From positions 1,944,501-2,008,500 of the forward strand of contig WPIO01000068.1 in assembly GCA_009760855.2 (NCBI GenBank): a DNA stretch of 64,000 nucleotides, given 5' to 3'. Of this stretch, positions 1 through 10,440 are shown piece after piece. Numbering within the stretch: position 1 is the stretch's first letter; each line of letters starts with the position of its first letter. The notes below the pieces were generated by a model that saw only the letters and a program-made list of their open reading frames with translations, did no database searches and was not told where the DNA came from. Both the position numbers and the translations under genes were made by a program. Source of the DNA: Cristatella mucedo. Taxonomy: Eukaryota > Bryozoa > Phylactolaemata > Cristatellidae.

Positions 1-120
1 GCATTGCTGCGCCCCTACCAAGGTCAAGGTGAATGTATTTAACGACCGAGGTCTTGGGCTCGAGCCCCGGGGAATAGGCGAAGCGCCTATATTTAGGTTC
101 TCAGGGCGCTATGCAAATGA
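1..120 (+). mobile_element. SINE-1 fragment (tRNA-derived), 5'-truncated
   Basis: A pol III B-box-like segment lies at 50-68 (GGTCTTGGGCTCGAGCCCC), followed by a tail with a GCGCC...GGGCGC hairpin (81-110). The layout matches the fuller copy at 46591-46734. The A box is decayed or missing at the window edge. Confidence 0.6.
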
Positions 121-655
121 TTGCATAAAAATCTACTAAGGCACTTAACGTATATGTATGCTGTGCATATATGCATGCTACACAGGAAGGCAAGTCTTCC
201 GTTAAGGTGAGCAACGCTCGGCGGTGGAGCCGTGGCGGCGTCTCTGTAAAAAAAGGCTCGCTGTCGCGCGCAGCAGCCTCCCCGGCATAGTCCCCTTCGG
301 GTCCTCGTGTACTGTGGTGATCGTTGTGCTCGCTCGAGTTTTCCCGTCCCAGCCGGCGGAAGCTGCGCCGGTAGCCAAATTGCCAGTGGGCACTTTGGTT
401 TGCGTCGGTTTCCCCACCCTCCGGCAGGCGGCCAAATCGCCGCGGGCACTTATTTTTTCGTTATTTTGTTATTTTTTCGCGTCATTTCCTCCGGAAGGCT
501 TCGTGAAAGCGCAGTCTGACCATCGGTCGAAACACCGCAGTGGGTGCTGCGCTGCGCTACTGTGATGCAGCAACTGCTGCGAGCGCGGCCAGCCAGCGCT
601 GGCGTCCGAGGCTGTCCCTCGATGACGCCGCCTCGCCGGCGCTATTTTCGCGCAG
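121..655 (+). other. Probable last intron of the upstream gene
   Basis: This GC-rich stretch ends in TTTTCGCGCAG, a usable splice acceptor, directly before the open exon at 656. I found no second exon with similar Lys/Glu/Ala coding in it. The donor should lie left of the window or in this stretch but cannot be picked out. Antisense open frames here follow from the GC bias. Confidence 0.4.
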
Positions 656-778
656 GCAGGGGAAGAAGCTGAGAAGAGCGTCGGGTCGCTGTCGGACGCG
701 TTCTCGAAAATTGCCGACTACTTCAAGGGTTCGCACGAGGAGCAGTCGAAGGAGCCGGTGACCGGCGGCGGAGCGTAG
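656..778 (+). CDS. Terminal coding exon of a small hydrophilic protein, possibly LEA-like
   Basis: After the acceptor GCGCAG the frame reads 40 codons (start AGEEAEKSVG, end PVTGGGA) and stops at TAG 776-778. The peptide is rich in Glu, Lys, Ser, Ala and Gly, has no membrane segment, and contains one moderately hydrophobic stretch (SDAFSKIADYFK). The acceptor phase is 0, as in the LEA-like gene 8 kb downstream, and both proteins end in Gly-Ala-stop. An alternative acceptor 4 bases further in would change the phase. Earlier exons lie outside the window, so the protein cannot be classified. A paralogue of the downstream LEA-like gene is an inference from composition, phase and proximity. Confidence 0.55.
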   Translation, partial: AGEEAEKSVGSLSDAFSKIADYFKGSHEEQSKEPVTGGGA

Positions 779-1205
779 ACAAGATGGCCCCGCCGCCGCC
801 GAACGCGCGTAGGAGTGACGGGAGTGGGGGAGCGACGGAGCGGGCGCTGCTGCCGCCACCGCCCAAGTCGGCGACCGACCACGCGACGAAGCCCGGAGCC
901 AAGCGGAGGCGTTGGAGATGTGGACGACGGCCGCCGGTTGGCTCACTTGCCGGTTGGTTCGGAGCCGAGCGAGGATGCAAGAGCGTAGCAGCAGTAGCCA
1001 GCTGCCGCGCTCGCGGAGCTGAGCTGCGTTGAATCCTGACGTTGAATCCCGAGCTTGGAAGCTTGTAGCTGCCGCTTCAGCAGCCGAGCCGAGCCTGCCT
1101 GCCTGCCTGCCGATCCCCCGTTGCAGCGGCCACGCCTCGGCGACGCGCCCGCCTTGCTTCCGTTCTTTCTGTAATGAATGAATTAATAAAGGATTACTCG
1201 AATAT
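779..1205 (+). other. 3' UTR of the upstream gene
   Basis: The GC-rich sequence between the TAG at 776 and the poly(A) signal at 1185 contains (GCCT)n at about 1092-1110 and no spliceable coding continuation. A short open frame at 784-1032 is present but reads like GC-biased UTR (see rejected). Confidence 0.5.
1185..1190 (+). terminator. Poly(A) signal AATAAA
   Basis: Canonical AATAAA lies about 410 bases after the TAG of the exon at 656-778, where GC-rich sequence gives way to AT-rich sequence. Cleavage is expected 10-30 bases downstream. Confidence 0.65.
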
Positions 1206-1485
1206 TACTGAATGGTAGTAAATGCTAGCTGATAGCTGCTAGCTACTATGCAGGCACCCGTGCCGTTACGCTAAGATAGCTTGTGTTCATTCAAAGCTTG
1301 CTGTGTTCATTCAAATAGTGCGATGTTATTTGGTGAGGGCTGTGTTGTATGTGACACCGCAGGGTTATATTCGCGTGGATGCGGGGAGAGTGGAGGAGAG
1401 TGGCTCTCGTGGTTGGGAGAAGCCTTACATCATCTGAATCATCCGCATAACGATTGCATGATTACATCATCCTACCAAGTCATTG
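1206..1485. other. Intergenic, unassigned
   Basis: I recognise no gene. A short direct repeat (TGTGTTCATTCAAA twice, about 1281-1315) is the only structure seen. Confidence 0.4.
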
Positions 1486-3296
1486 TGGCTGGTAGCCAGT
1501 GCAGGTCGGCGAGAAGTGACGTGATGTGGCAACTGCGACGCTCACGACAAGACAAGCCTAGCTGCCGAGTTTTGCACCGGCTGTAAGCGCCTGATTGTAC
1601 ATGCCGATAGGCCAGCAGGCAGTGAGTTGCAGAAGTCAAGACGGGATGTCACAAATAGCTCGGCAGGTCCTAGACTGGAACTCGCTACCACTATTCTTAC
1701 GCAACGACAGCTACTCGCCTGCTGCCGACTATGGCTCATCCTTTTCAGCGGTCGTGAGCTGCTACTTCCATGCTACTCACCACCGAAACTGCTCTCCTGA
1801 CTCGGCTATGCTTCCACTTTCTCTTTATTGCGTGAGACGGTCTGTTGGCTACCGAATGCGTACCGAAATCCGCTTAGGCTGTGAGTGCGCTATACCAAAC
1901 TCCTGCGTAACACTCACCTAAATCTCTATGGCTTTGGGGAGTAACAGATGGGAGATACATTAAATTACATGGACAAACTTAGATGTGATATCCTTATCTA
2001 AACAAGCCCGAATTTTAGCAATGTTATGTAGCTGAAAGTAGGCAGACTTGACTGTGAAGCTGGTGAGGTCGTCTAATGAAAGGTCTCTTTGGAACATGAC
2101 ACCCAGATTTCGTGCAGATTCAACAGGAGATACGGTAGCAGAGCAGATTTTGAGCGTCAGCCTTTCCAATTTCTGAATCGCACTGGGGTTTTCCCATAAC
2201 TAGTAAGTTAGTTTTATCTTTTAATTTAAGATAATTTGCTGCCATCAATGTGCAAATGTCATCAATACATGCAAGGCAAGGGAGTTGAGAGAATTCGAGG
2301 TGCTCGAAGGCTGGGAGGGATCAAAACAAAGGTACAACCGAGTGTCATCCGCATAAAATTGAAAGCCTAGATTGTGCTTGGCAATCACTTCGGAAAGAGG
2401 GGGAGTATAAACCGTGAAAAGAACCGGCCCTGATTTACCCCATATTTCAGAGGGAGCTGCCGAAAGAAAGATCGAGCTGAACAAGCCGGGATACTATAAC
2501 CATGTCTGCATTCCTAAGTAGGTTGCTGTACACCCTAAGCAATGCTGATTCTATGGAGTGATTTAGCTCTAAAGCCAGACTGGAACTTAATAGCAAGTTT
2601 TGAAGTTTAAATATATGAGTTCAACTGGTCCGCCACGACTCGTTCCAGTGTCTTTGATAGAAATTGTAGAGGGGAGACTGGGCGGTAGTTGCTCAAGTTT
2701 TCTTGGTCTAGTCGAGAAATGGTAGGAGGGAGACTGGGCGGTAGTTGCTTTAAGTTCTCTTGGTCCCGTGTCGCTTTCTTGAAAAGTGAACTGAATACAG
2801 CTTTTTTGAAAGGTGCTGGGACATGACCTGAGGCTAATGACATTTTAATGATGTTAGTTATGCATGGCAGCAGCAGATCAATGCAACGTAGGAGCAGGAC
2901 AGTGGGAATTGGGTCCAGATGACGTGTCTTCTTTGATTGGGATACGAACTTCAGGACGAGATCCCTAGTGACCTGCTTAAATTTAGACATTGAGGTGCAG
3001 CCAGGAATCGGGGGACAGCATTCTAGGGGGGATGTTGTCATCACAGTGATGGACTCCTGATCTTGTCCATCTTCTACACAAAGAATCGAGAGAAGCGATC
3101 GGCTAGATCACCACAAAGACCCTCAGGTAAGGAGCTAATGTGGGAGCGGTTTAGGAGATGGTTGATCGTCGACATCAGCATTTTTGGATTGTGCATCTGT
3201 GATTCAACGATGTTTTTATAGAAGATAGACTTGGCCTTTGCTTGGATCGATGGTACGACCTACAGTAATCCTCGTATGCCTGTCGATGGACAGTCA
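1486..3296 (-). mobile_element. L2-clade LINE family B, RT region, broken and interrupted
   Basis: Reading the minus strand, fragments match the family B RT in order: a SSLFKK/SNYRPVS region at 2607-3044, FTVYTPPLSEVIAKHN and FYADDTRLYLCFD at 2245-2484, ARNLGVMFQ and SAYFQLHNIAKIRACLDKD at 1960-2169, then the thumb region (VTSRLDFCNSL) at 1486-1657. A deletion at about 2485-2600 removes the LDLSxAFDTIDH segment. The copy lacks its own 3' tail and is split by a family A fragment at 1658-1967. It is non-functional. Confidence 0.85.
1658..1967 (+). mobile_element. L2 family A 3' end nested in family B
   Basis: The frame encodes the family A C-terminus (WNSLPLFLRNDSYSPAADYG, later VGYRMRTE and RLGCE) and then the family A 3' UTR ending near GGGAGATACATTAAATTAC. 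Family B sequence in the opposite orientation resumes at once on the right, so this fragment inserted into the family B copy and is younger. Confidence 0.85.
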
Positions 3297-3890
3297 TAGA
3301 ATCCTGTTGTAACATGCACATTGTCACGGTTTAAAAAAAAAATCTGTGGTAACATGCACAGTGTCACCACTCACAAGCACACAAAGGAAAATCATAAGGA
3401 CTAAATGCTATAAGAAACAGGTGCGCTCTTATAGTTTCTTTTTAAATTTTCGCCGAGTCAGAGAATATCGTGTGAAATCAGTCGGGAATTACTTACATGG
3501 CTTAGAAACGTACTAACTAAGGGCATCGTCTCTAATCGATTGAGTTTGTTTTGAGGCGCAGGGGATTTTGAGTGTTTAACCTTTTTAAAACTTCCGAGCC
3601 CGACTGGTTTGCACACAACTAGTGAGTCGGTTTCGTATTATTTTAATTTTAAAGAAGTTTGCTGTTGCTAACGTACGGATGTCAGCGTTGCACGCAGCAA
3701 GGGAGTTAAAAGAATCTGACAAGCGAGAGGGCTTGGCAGGGGCACAAAGCACAGGTGCAGCGGTGTGCTGTCTGCGTTGGAGTGAGTAAAAGCCTCTATT
3801 GTGCTTGGCGATCACATCAGTAAGAGGGAGAGAATAAATTGCGAACAGAAGCCGACCTAGCAGAGATAGCACTAGCGGCAATGAAAAGCT
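3297..3890 (-). mobile_element. L2 family B 3' UTR plus RT fragment, internally deleted
   Basis: 3300-3560 carries the minus-strand family B 3' UTR words (AACATGCACAGTGTCA, TCACAAGCACACAAAGGA). 3585-3890 encodes AKHNRGF followed by a decayed YADDTQ region and FNSLAACNADIRT. The RT thumb between them is missing, so this is an old internally deleted copy. Confidence 0.7.
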
Positions 3891-4014
3891 CCTACTGATA
3901 TCCTGCTTCGTATTTCGCTGATAATATCTCCGCTCTGACTGCACATGAGCGCATCGCCGGATCCCATACTGCTCAAAACAGTTCCTGCTTAGTATAAAAC
4001 GCCACGTTAGTATA

Positions 4015-4050
<36 letters not shown>

Positions 4051-4635
4051 TACCGCCGGGCCGTCTTACGAGGTTCGTGAAGAATAGTCCTGCATTCTGC
4101 GTTCGCCCTTACCAAACCGCTCTGGGTTACCAAAACAGGAAAATAATTGTTTACAGCACTCGTTTGCACTCGCTGTTGGTGTAGCTCACGCGCCGTGCCT
4201 GAGCATGCCATACTTTACATGCGTGACTCGGGCTCCCCTAAAGTCGTTTGCACTTCGCCTGAAAAATCGGGCTATCGGACAGCCTCTTGAATTTTGTCTG
4301 TTAATTTTCCGCTCACTAAATACCAAGACTGTCCGTGATTAGGTTGTCAAGGAGAAGCTAAATGCGTTTCTGCTGACCAAGATGTGATTGACGCCCGGTT
4401 GTGATGGTTGCATCTACGACCACCTCACTAGGGTTTTCATTCTTTCAGTCCGCGAGGGCTGACAGAACGTCCAGTCTGGGAACATCCGGTGGCGGGTTTG
4501 CAGTCGCTCGTGAATCATTTAGCCATAAGACCTGTGGCCTTTTGCACGAGCCATCGTTTGAATCGATTGCCATCGTTTGAAAAGATCCCCATGCGAGACT
4601 ACGCGACCAGGCCTCTCGCAGTTGTCATACTGTAT
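3891..4635. other. Unassigned stretch with a microsatellite
   Basis: (TACA)n/(CATA)n at about 4014-4054 grades into TA repeats. The rest has no recognisable coding or repeat similarity within the window; the minus-strand open frame across it is stitched from the flanking LINE and the microsatellite. Confidence 0.45.
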
Positions 4636-5850
4636 GTATGTATCTCCGTCAGTAACTCCACAAAGTCATAAAGACCATGTGGGTGTTACGCAGGAGAGTT
4701 TTGTGTAGCGAACTCACAGCCTAAGCGGCTTTCGGTACGCATTCGGTAGCCGACAGACTGCGTCTCACCCAACAAAGAGAAAGTGGGAAGCATAGCAGAG
4801 TTAGGAGAGCAGTTGAGGTAGTGAGTAGCATAGAAGTAGCAGTTCAGGACCGCTGAAAAAGATGTGCCATAGTTGGCAGTTGACGAGTAGATGTCGTTGC
4901 GTAAGAAATGTGGAAGCGAGTTCCACAGTCTAGGACCTGCAGAGCTAAAGCTTCTGTCGCCAACTGTCTTTAAGCGGAGGAATGGGACAGCTAATTTATT
5001 GTCCACACAGGACCTGAGGGCGCGAACAGGCTGAAACTGATGCAGCCGTTCAGCTAGGTACGAAGGAGCCAAGCCGTGGCGGGCCTTGTGGGTCAGCTTA
5101 GGAACTTTGCTCTGCATCCTTTGCTCAACCGGCAACCATCCTAGCTCTTTCAGCAAAAGAGACACGTGCTCAAACCGCTGGGACTTGAAGACCAGCCTTG
5201 CAGCCATATTCATAGTCCGCTGTAGTGGCATAATAGCTTTCTTTGGTAGCCCAGCCAAAAGGGAATTACAATAATCAAGACGAGACAGAACTAAAGAGCT
5301 AGTTAAATTTTTTACAAGCCACTGTGGGAGACAGCTTCTAATCTTGGATAGGGATCGGATGTGATGGCTAGCTGTAGAGACAGTCTTCTGAATGAAGCTT
5401 TTAAAATTGAGGCAGTAGTTGAAAACGACACCTAGATTACGAGCACGTGGTGAAGGTCGCACACTAGCATCACCTATTAGAACAGCAAAGCCTTTTAATC
5501 CAGCCACACGCTTAGGATGTCCTATGAGAAGCAGTTCGGTTTTATCGTCATTTAATTTCAGGAAGTTTTCCGACATCCAGGATCGAATATCGGCAAGGCA
5601 AGCATTCAGTTTCTCAGTTGCTGCAGCAGATTCCGACGGTTTAAATGACAAATACAACTGAGTATCGTCAGCATAGAAGTGATATCCTATTCCATGGGCC
5701 TTAATCACTTTTCCCAGAGGTTGCGTATAAATGGAGAACAGCAAGGGACCAAGTACAGACCCTTGAGGGACTCCACAGGTGACCCTTCTCATGTCTGAGA
5801 CCTGACCCCCAGACGACACGGATTGAACACGATCATACTGCCGACCTCAT
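4636..5850 (-). mobile_element. L2 family A, 5'-truncated copy with a long open RT C-terminal half
   Basis: An uninterrupted 377-codon minus-strand frame (5819 down to 4686) covers RT from [20 protein letters not shown] (residues 16-35), the catalytic FYADD (48-52), [18 protein letters not shown], and the C-terminal domain including [14 protein letters not shown] and [15 protein letters not shown]. The 3' UTR follows to about 4636 (CTCCGTCAGTAACTCCACAA on the plus strand). The fingers domain and endonuclease are absent, so it cannot move, but the open frame makes it one of the younger family A copies. Confidence 0.88.
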
Positions 5851-5928
5851 GGCTGTGTAAGCTTGCTTATGGAGTTTTTGGAGTTTCACACTAAAATATT
5901 CGTGTGTGGCAGGCCATTATTGATTATA

Positions 5929-5930
<2 letters not shown>

Positions 5931-5969
<39 letters not shown>

Positions 5970-5995
5970 TATATATATATATATGATATAATATA
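5931..5995. repeat. (TA)n microsatellite
   Basis: Nearly pure TA dinucleotide with a short ACAC interruption; it joins the family A copy on the left to another family A copy on the right. Confidence 0.9.
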
Positions 5996-6014
5996 TTATT
6001 GATTGTAATCTTTC

Positions 6015-7740
6015 AACTTGATTTGTGCCCGTATCCTAGATCTCGGTATCACTAAGGATGTCTGCCCGACTGACCACCTTGTTTTGTGCCCGCTAAACCA
6101 TCTCGAATCATTGCCCAGTCACATTTACTATTAATGTTCCGTTGTGTGCGCAGGGTGATGCGAATTTGTCAAGCGACAAGTGGAAACTTGAAAAAAGTGA
6201 CGAGGAGACATTTTTGACAAAGACCCTCAGACTCAGCCGCCGAAAGCCTCGATAGCCCTCACTGATGCAGTGAACATGAAACATAAGCGAGTGCTCGTGA
6301 CGAGCGTGCTCCCGTAGTTCTATGTGGTGAGTCGAGGGGGGATTCCTTTCAATTTACAAAAAACCTTTCTAAAGATGAACGCTGTTAAGTCCAGGCTTAA
6401 ACGCCGCCTTAAGAAGTCTGGGTCTGATCTAGCCTATTTCAAAGACTTCCGAGTGTACATTAAGAAGCTTAGAAAAGCCCAGGGGTTCTTATTTCACTTG
6501 AAAACTGAAGTCCGGCCATTCGAAGCAAAAAAATAATTTTAAGACGGTGAACAGTTTGCTTTCCAACTCTGAAGGGTCTCACTTGTCACATATTAATGGT
6601 TTGACCGACGAGTTTTCAGCACTGCACTGGAAAAAGTAACGAAAATTTGAGTCCTTCATTAACTCCCTCCGACTACAGCAACTGCTTGAGTCGCAACCTG
6701 TGACCTTCCTTAAGAGATTGAAAAAAAGAGGTTCTTCTTGCGATGTGGCCACCTTAATAAAGTTGATAAAAAGAGCGCCTCTGCCGAAGATCCTATAACG
6801 TCCCCTCTGTTGTGGTCTTCACTGGCCGACAGACTAAGCCCAGCTATAGCTTTGAAATTTCGAATGCTTCTCTAGATAAAGGGGTATCAAAGTTCTTCAA
6901 ATCGGCCATGGTTTGACCGATACTGGAAAGCATGATTTATGAGCACGATTCAGAGGCCCTAGCAAGCTATCGCACAGACTCCCAATCGCTTTTGGATTTT
7001 TCTCAAATTCTTGAAGCATTGTCGCCGAGCAGCTTGTAGCTTGTACATTATCAAGTACATACAGTATGAATTGTCAGAACAACTATCAGTGAGAGTTGTC
7101 AGAGAAATTTCAGTCGGGACTCAAGCGACTTCTAGAAGCTTCTACTAGAATAGCTCTTATTCGTATATCGAGTGTATCCGTGTATCCAATGGCGCACCAC
7201 ACGTAGCAGCGATGGCCGCAGTGTCACCGCCCGAGCCATGCTTGATCTATCAGCTGCCTTCGACACTATATTGATCGCAGTTCTTTACTGAAACGATTGA
7301 GAACAACGATCGGTCTGGTGGAAGAGGCACTGGCGTGGGGGGGTCAAATCGCACTTGTCCGATCGTGTTCAATCCGTGTCGTGTGGGGGTCAGGTCTCAT
7401 CCACCAGATTAATCCACTGTGGAGTTCCACGAGGGTCACTCCTCGGTCCCGTGCTGTTCTCCATTTATACTGAACCTCTGGGAGAAGTGACTCGGGCCCA
7501 CGGGAGCGGCCTACAGTTTCTTTCATGCTGACGACACTCAGCTGTAGCAGGTCATTTAAGCCGTCGGAATCGGCTGCAGCGACCGATAAACTGAATGTGC
7601 CTTCAGCCCCGAGAAAACATTTGATCTCCTGGATGTCGGCAGACTTCCTTAAAAACTTGATGACGATAAAGCGGGAGTTGCTACTCACAGGTGCTACTAC
7701 TCCCAAGCGTGTGGCTGGACAGTGGAGACTGCTCTGCTAA
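6015..7740 (+). mobile_element. L2 family A, endonuclease C-terminus to RT core, heavily decayed
   Basis: Plus-strand fragments in order: LDLGITKDVCPTDHLVLCPL (endonuclease end, about 6030-6110), the linker SRLKRRLKKSGSD (6324-6536), the RT N-terminal region with many frameshifts (6540-7190), DLSAAFDTI (about 7240-7270), GVPRGSLLGPVLFSIYTEPL (about 7420-7490) and a shifted YADDTQ region (about 7520-7560). No open frame spans it. It ends abruptly at about 7740 without a 3' UTR. Confidence 0.75.
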
Positions 7741-7744
7741 TAAA

Positions 7745-7885
7745 TGATACTGGCGTGCGAAGACGTCATGTATAGGAGAGAAGTCTAAATCGCGTTTGGA
7801 GATTACATTAGCAAGAGAGAGATTATAAGGTATGAAACGAAGTGTCCCTGAAACGGACACCTGCGGCATCTCATGATCCAAATGC
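7745..7885 (-). mobile_element. L2 family B RT scrap
   Basis: The minus strand encodes SGTLRFIPYNLSLANVISKR, aligning with the family B segment GPVLFTVYTLPLADVIAKHN. It abuts the opposite-strand family A copy. Confidence 0.6.
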
Positions 7886-7949
7886 TAACTTTATTGATGT
7901 CTGTTGGCCGTCCGATTCTCCTCGCTAAATAACCCGGCTGAGACAGTAC

Positions 7950-8610
7950 GAAGAACGTTGTACGACGGTGCCCGCCGCGACGCCTAGCTGTGACGAGTGA
8001 CAGGCGCTCAAGGATTGTTTAGCGCTCGGTTACATCACCGGTCGCCGAGAGATCATCAGAAAAATAGCGCAAAGCCGCAGATACTAAGCGGGCCTCATGC
8101 TGGGGTTTACTGTAGGGGCACCCGTACTCACTCGTGAGTCGCAAGGGCTCGTGGGTCTTCCTCCCCGTCCCTTCCTCCCCTCCCCCCCCCCCGCGTGCGC
8201 GCTGAGGAAGCGGAAGTAGACGGAGGCTCGCTGCGTCGCCCCGACGACGCTTTCGAGCCGTCCACTCTTCTTTCCCTACGTGGGCTCCAGCCGGAGTCAA
8301 AAAGAGGCCGTGCGGCCGCCGGCTGCTAGCCGCAACGTTTCAACGTTTCGGCTTCTTTTTCTGGCTCGGCCGTGGTCGGGACTGGGCAAAATAAGCGGCC
8401 CCCACACGGCGGCGGCGGCGGGGGCGGTGGCGGGGGCGGTGATGGTGGCTGGCGAGGCTTGGTGGCGGCCGTTCCAAAGTGACCGGCGAGCGAGCTAGCC
8501 AGTGACCGCAGCAGCCAGCGACCGCTGCAGCCAACGGCGGCGGCGGCTGCGGCGGCGGCGGCTCGCTGGACCCTGTTTTTCGCGTCTATTTTCGATGCCG
8601 GAAGCGTGTG
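7950..8610 (+). promoter_or_regulatory. GC/CpG-rich promoter island of the LEA-like gene
   Basis: A sharp rise in G+C and CpG begins near 7950. It contains a poly(C) run at about 8179-8190, GC-box-like GGGGCGG repeats at about 8409-8441 and a doubled CAACGTTT at about 8332-8348. No TE similarity is visible, and it sits directly upstream of the TATA box and start codon. Regulatory function is inferred from position and composition. Confidence 0.5.
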
Positions 8611-8611
8611 A

Positions 8612-8655
8612 GCCTATAAGAGGGATCTCCGCTCGCCCTGATATCCATACAGTTC
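8612..8655 (+). promoter_or_regulatory. Core promoter: TATA box and likely start site
   Basis: CCTATAAGAG at 8613-8622 is a good TATA box. About 30-35 bases downstream ATCCATACAGTTC (around 8642-8654) could serve as initiator. The predicted 5' UTR then runs about 100 bases to ATG 8748 and includes a short (GT)n at about 8685-8700. Confidence 0.5.
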
Positions 8656-8747
8656 TCTGCTGCTGCTACCTAGTCTGTTTAGACAGTGTGTGTGTGTGTG
8701 CGTGCACGTAGAAAGCGCGGGATTTATTCTTTTGAGCAGCACACATA

Positions 8748-10068
8748 ATGGAGCAGGAAAACGAGGTGAGCGCCGCAAGGTGACCCCTGGCGCAGGTAGC
8801 GGCGATCTTGCGAGTAGCGGCCGCGCTTAGAATTGCTTGCGAATGCCTTTTAAGTCACAACGCTTGACTCGGCTTTCTCGATCCGGGCTGACGCGAAAAG
8901 GTAATTAATTTATTGCCAGCCCAAACAAGCGATGCCGGAGGCGGCGGAGCAAGCCAAGGAAGGAGTCAGCGAGAAGGTGAGAGGCGCGCACTCGCACGTG
9001 CGCACGTCGCATGCGCGTGCGGCCACCCGCGCATGCGAGGTGCGACTCGTGGCGCGGTAAGGCGTTCTCGTAGGCGTTCGGAGCGCTATTTCGCAGGAGC
9101 TTTATTCCGCAGACAGCGAACGCGGCGCGCACGCGCGCCGATGGGTGTCCGACGCGGCGGCCGAGAATTACGCTACTAGTACGGTGCTTACGTCGCGGCC
9201 ATTGCATGCATTCGTATTCCGCCGATTTGAAACGGCCAGCCTCACGCACGTCGGTCCTGCGCGTAGGTCCCGCAGACGCGAGCGAGCGCGCTGTTGTGGT
9301 CGACGTGAGCCCCCAAAAAAAGCCAACCCTCCCAAACACAGCCGGCTTCGTGTTGGCTGTGGACGCGGATGCTAATGGCTAGGTGGGTGGGCGGGCGGGT
9401 GTGGCTGCGTGGATTGACCAGGCGCCAGAGAAACTCGGTTTTCCCGCGGCGGCGGCGGCGGCGGCGGCGGTCGTGGAAGCGGCCGATGCGTTAGACGCGA
9501 CGACGAAGAGGTTGGTGAGAGATTGCGGTCCGCTCGCCCCTTGATGGCTCGGCTTTTCTAGACTGGAGAGGCCTCCGAAAAGGCCGAGGATGTCAAGGAG
9601 CGGTGCAGCGACAAGGCAGGCGACGCCAAGGAGGCGGCGTCGGACAAGGCTTCGGCCGCCCGACAGGGAGCCGGAGACAGGTTCGAGGAGGCGAAGGAGG
9701 GCGCTAGCGAGCGGAAGGAGGAGGGCAAGGAGAAAGCCCAGTCGCTGGGCGAGAAAGTGAGGCCTCCGCCGCCGCTTCGCGCGTGCTTTGAGCGCGCGCG
9801 CGCGGGACCGCAGATCGACGGGCCAGCAATCCGTGGGCCGACCCCGCCCCCGCCGCCATTCGCCCCCCCGACGTGACTTGACGGGCTGTAACGACGGCAC
9901 TCCTTCACCTCCCCCCATTCGTCTTCTGTATTGGTGATCTGTACTGGTGACTTGCAGATAAAAGCAAAAGCGCACGATGCCAAGGAATCGGTGAAGCACG
10001 CTTTCGGACGCGGCAAGGAAGAGGCGAGCGAGTCGGCCGAGCAGGCGTCGGAGAAGACCGGCGCGTAG
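8748..10068 (+). CDS. Group 3 LEA-like (11-mer repeat) protein, at least four exons
   Basis: Exons inferred from splice sites: 8748-8765, 8920-8976, 9562-9756 and 9958-10068, stop TAG at 10066. Donors are GTGAGC, GTGAGA and GTGAGG; acceptors are TTGCCAG, TTTCTAG and CTTGCAG; all three introns are phase 0. The product is 126 residues, rich in Lys, Glu, Ala, Asp and Ser, with no signal peptide or membrane segment and one Cys. Residues 32-119 fall into eight consecutive 11-mers of the form (K/R)AxDAKExASD, for example KAEDVKERCSD (32-42) and RFEEAKEGASE (65-75); the register continues unbroken across the last splice junction (residues 90/91). This is the defining repeat of group 3 LEA proteins, which are disordered when wet, fold into amphipathic helices on drying and shield proteins and membranes. 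Start: the first ATG after the TATA-led 5' UTR, giving only MEQENE before intron 1; ATG 8932 in exon 2 is an alternative. An optional exon at 9422-9514 is listed separately. Confidence 0.8.
9422..9514 (+). CDS. Candidate extra (alternative) exon of the LEA-like gene
   Basis: Inside intron 2 a 31-codon stretch is open in phase 0 between GACCAG and a GTGAGA donor identical to that of exon 2. It encodes APEKLGFP, an eight-Ala run from a (GCG)n repeat, then VVEAADALDATTKRL. It would splice in frame, making a 157-residue protein. Against it: a weak pyrimidine tract and a microsatellite core. Transcript data would decide. Confidence 0.35.
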
Positions 10069-10440
10069 AGCGTGGCGCGCGCCGCCGGAGGCGGCGGCGG
10101 CGGCGACGGCTGCGCATTGGCGTGGGGACATCGGTGGGACATTACTAAGCTGAGCGAGTGGAAGGAACAACGTCCTCGGGTAGCGAAGCCTTGAACGCCG
10201 CCGCGTACTTACTCCGGATAGCGGTGACGGGCGGAAACGACAGGACCGAGATGGGCGGAGGCCGGCCTGGCGGCCCGAGCGACGGTTGGACGTAGCAGCG
10301 AGCCAACGACAATGGCTTGCCTAGTTTCAATCGAGAGCTGACCGAATTGGGCCGCCGCGGCGCGCGCTTCCCCGTATCCCATTCGGGCTGAGGGTCGAGC
10401 GCGGCGGCCATTTACGCGAGCCAAGCCGACTTTAGAGTCG
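10069..10440 (+). other. 3' UTR of the LEA-like gene
   Basis: GC-rich sequence between the TAG at 10066 and AATAAA at 10441. Several antisense open frames cross it; none has supporting features. Confidence 0.5.

Noticed and set aside
93-980. Overlapping frames on both strands in the first kilobase
   Set aside because: GC-rich intron and terminal exon produce few stops; only the acceptor-bounded frame at 656-778 makes sense.
784-1032. 82-codon plus frame starting MAPPPP after the first gene's stop
   Set aside because: It lies between the stop and poly(A) signal of a better-supported exon and has low-complexity Pro/Arg composition; best read as 3' UTR.
9379-10170. Long minus-strand open frames (263 and 194 codons) across the LEA-like gene
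   Set aside because: They are antisense to well-supported exons and arise from the GC- and Arg/Ala/Pro-rich bias of the complementary strand; no splice logic or domain supports them.
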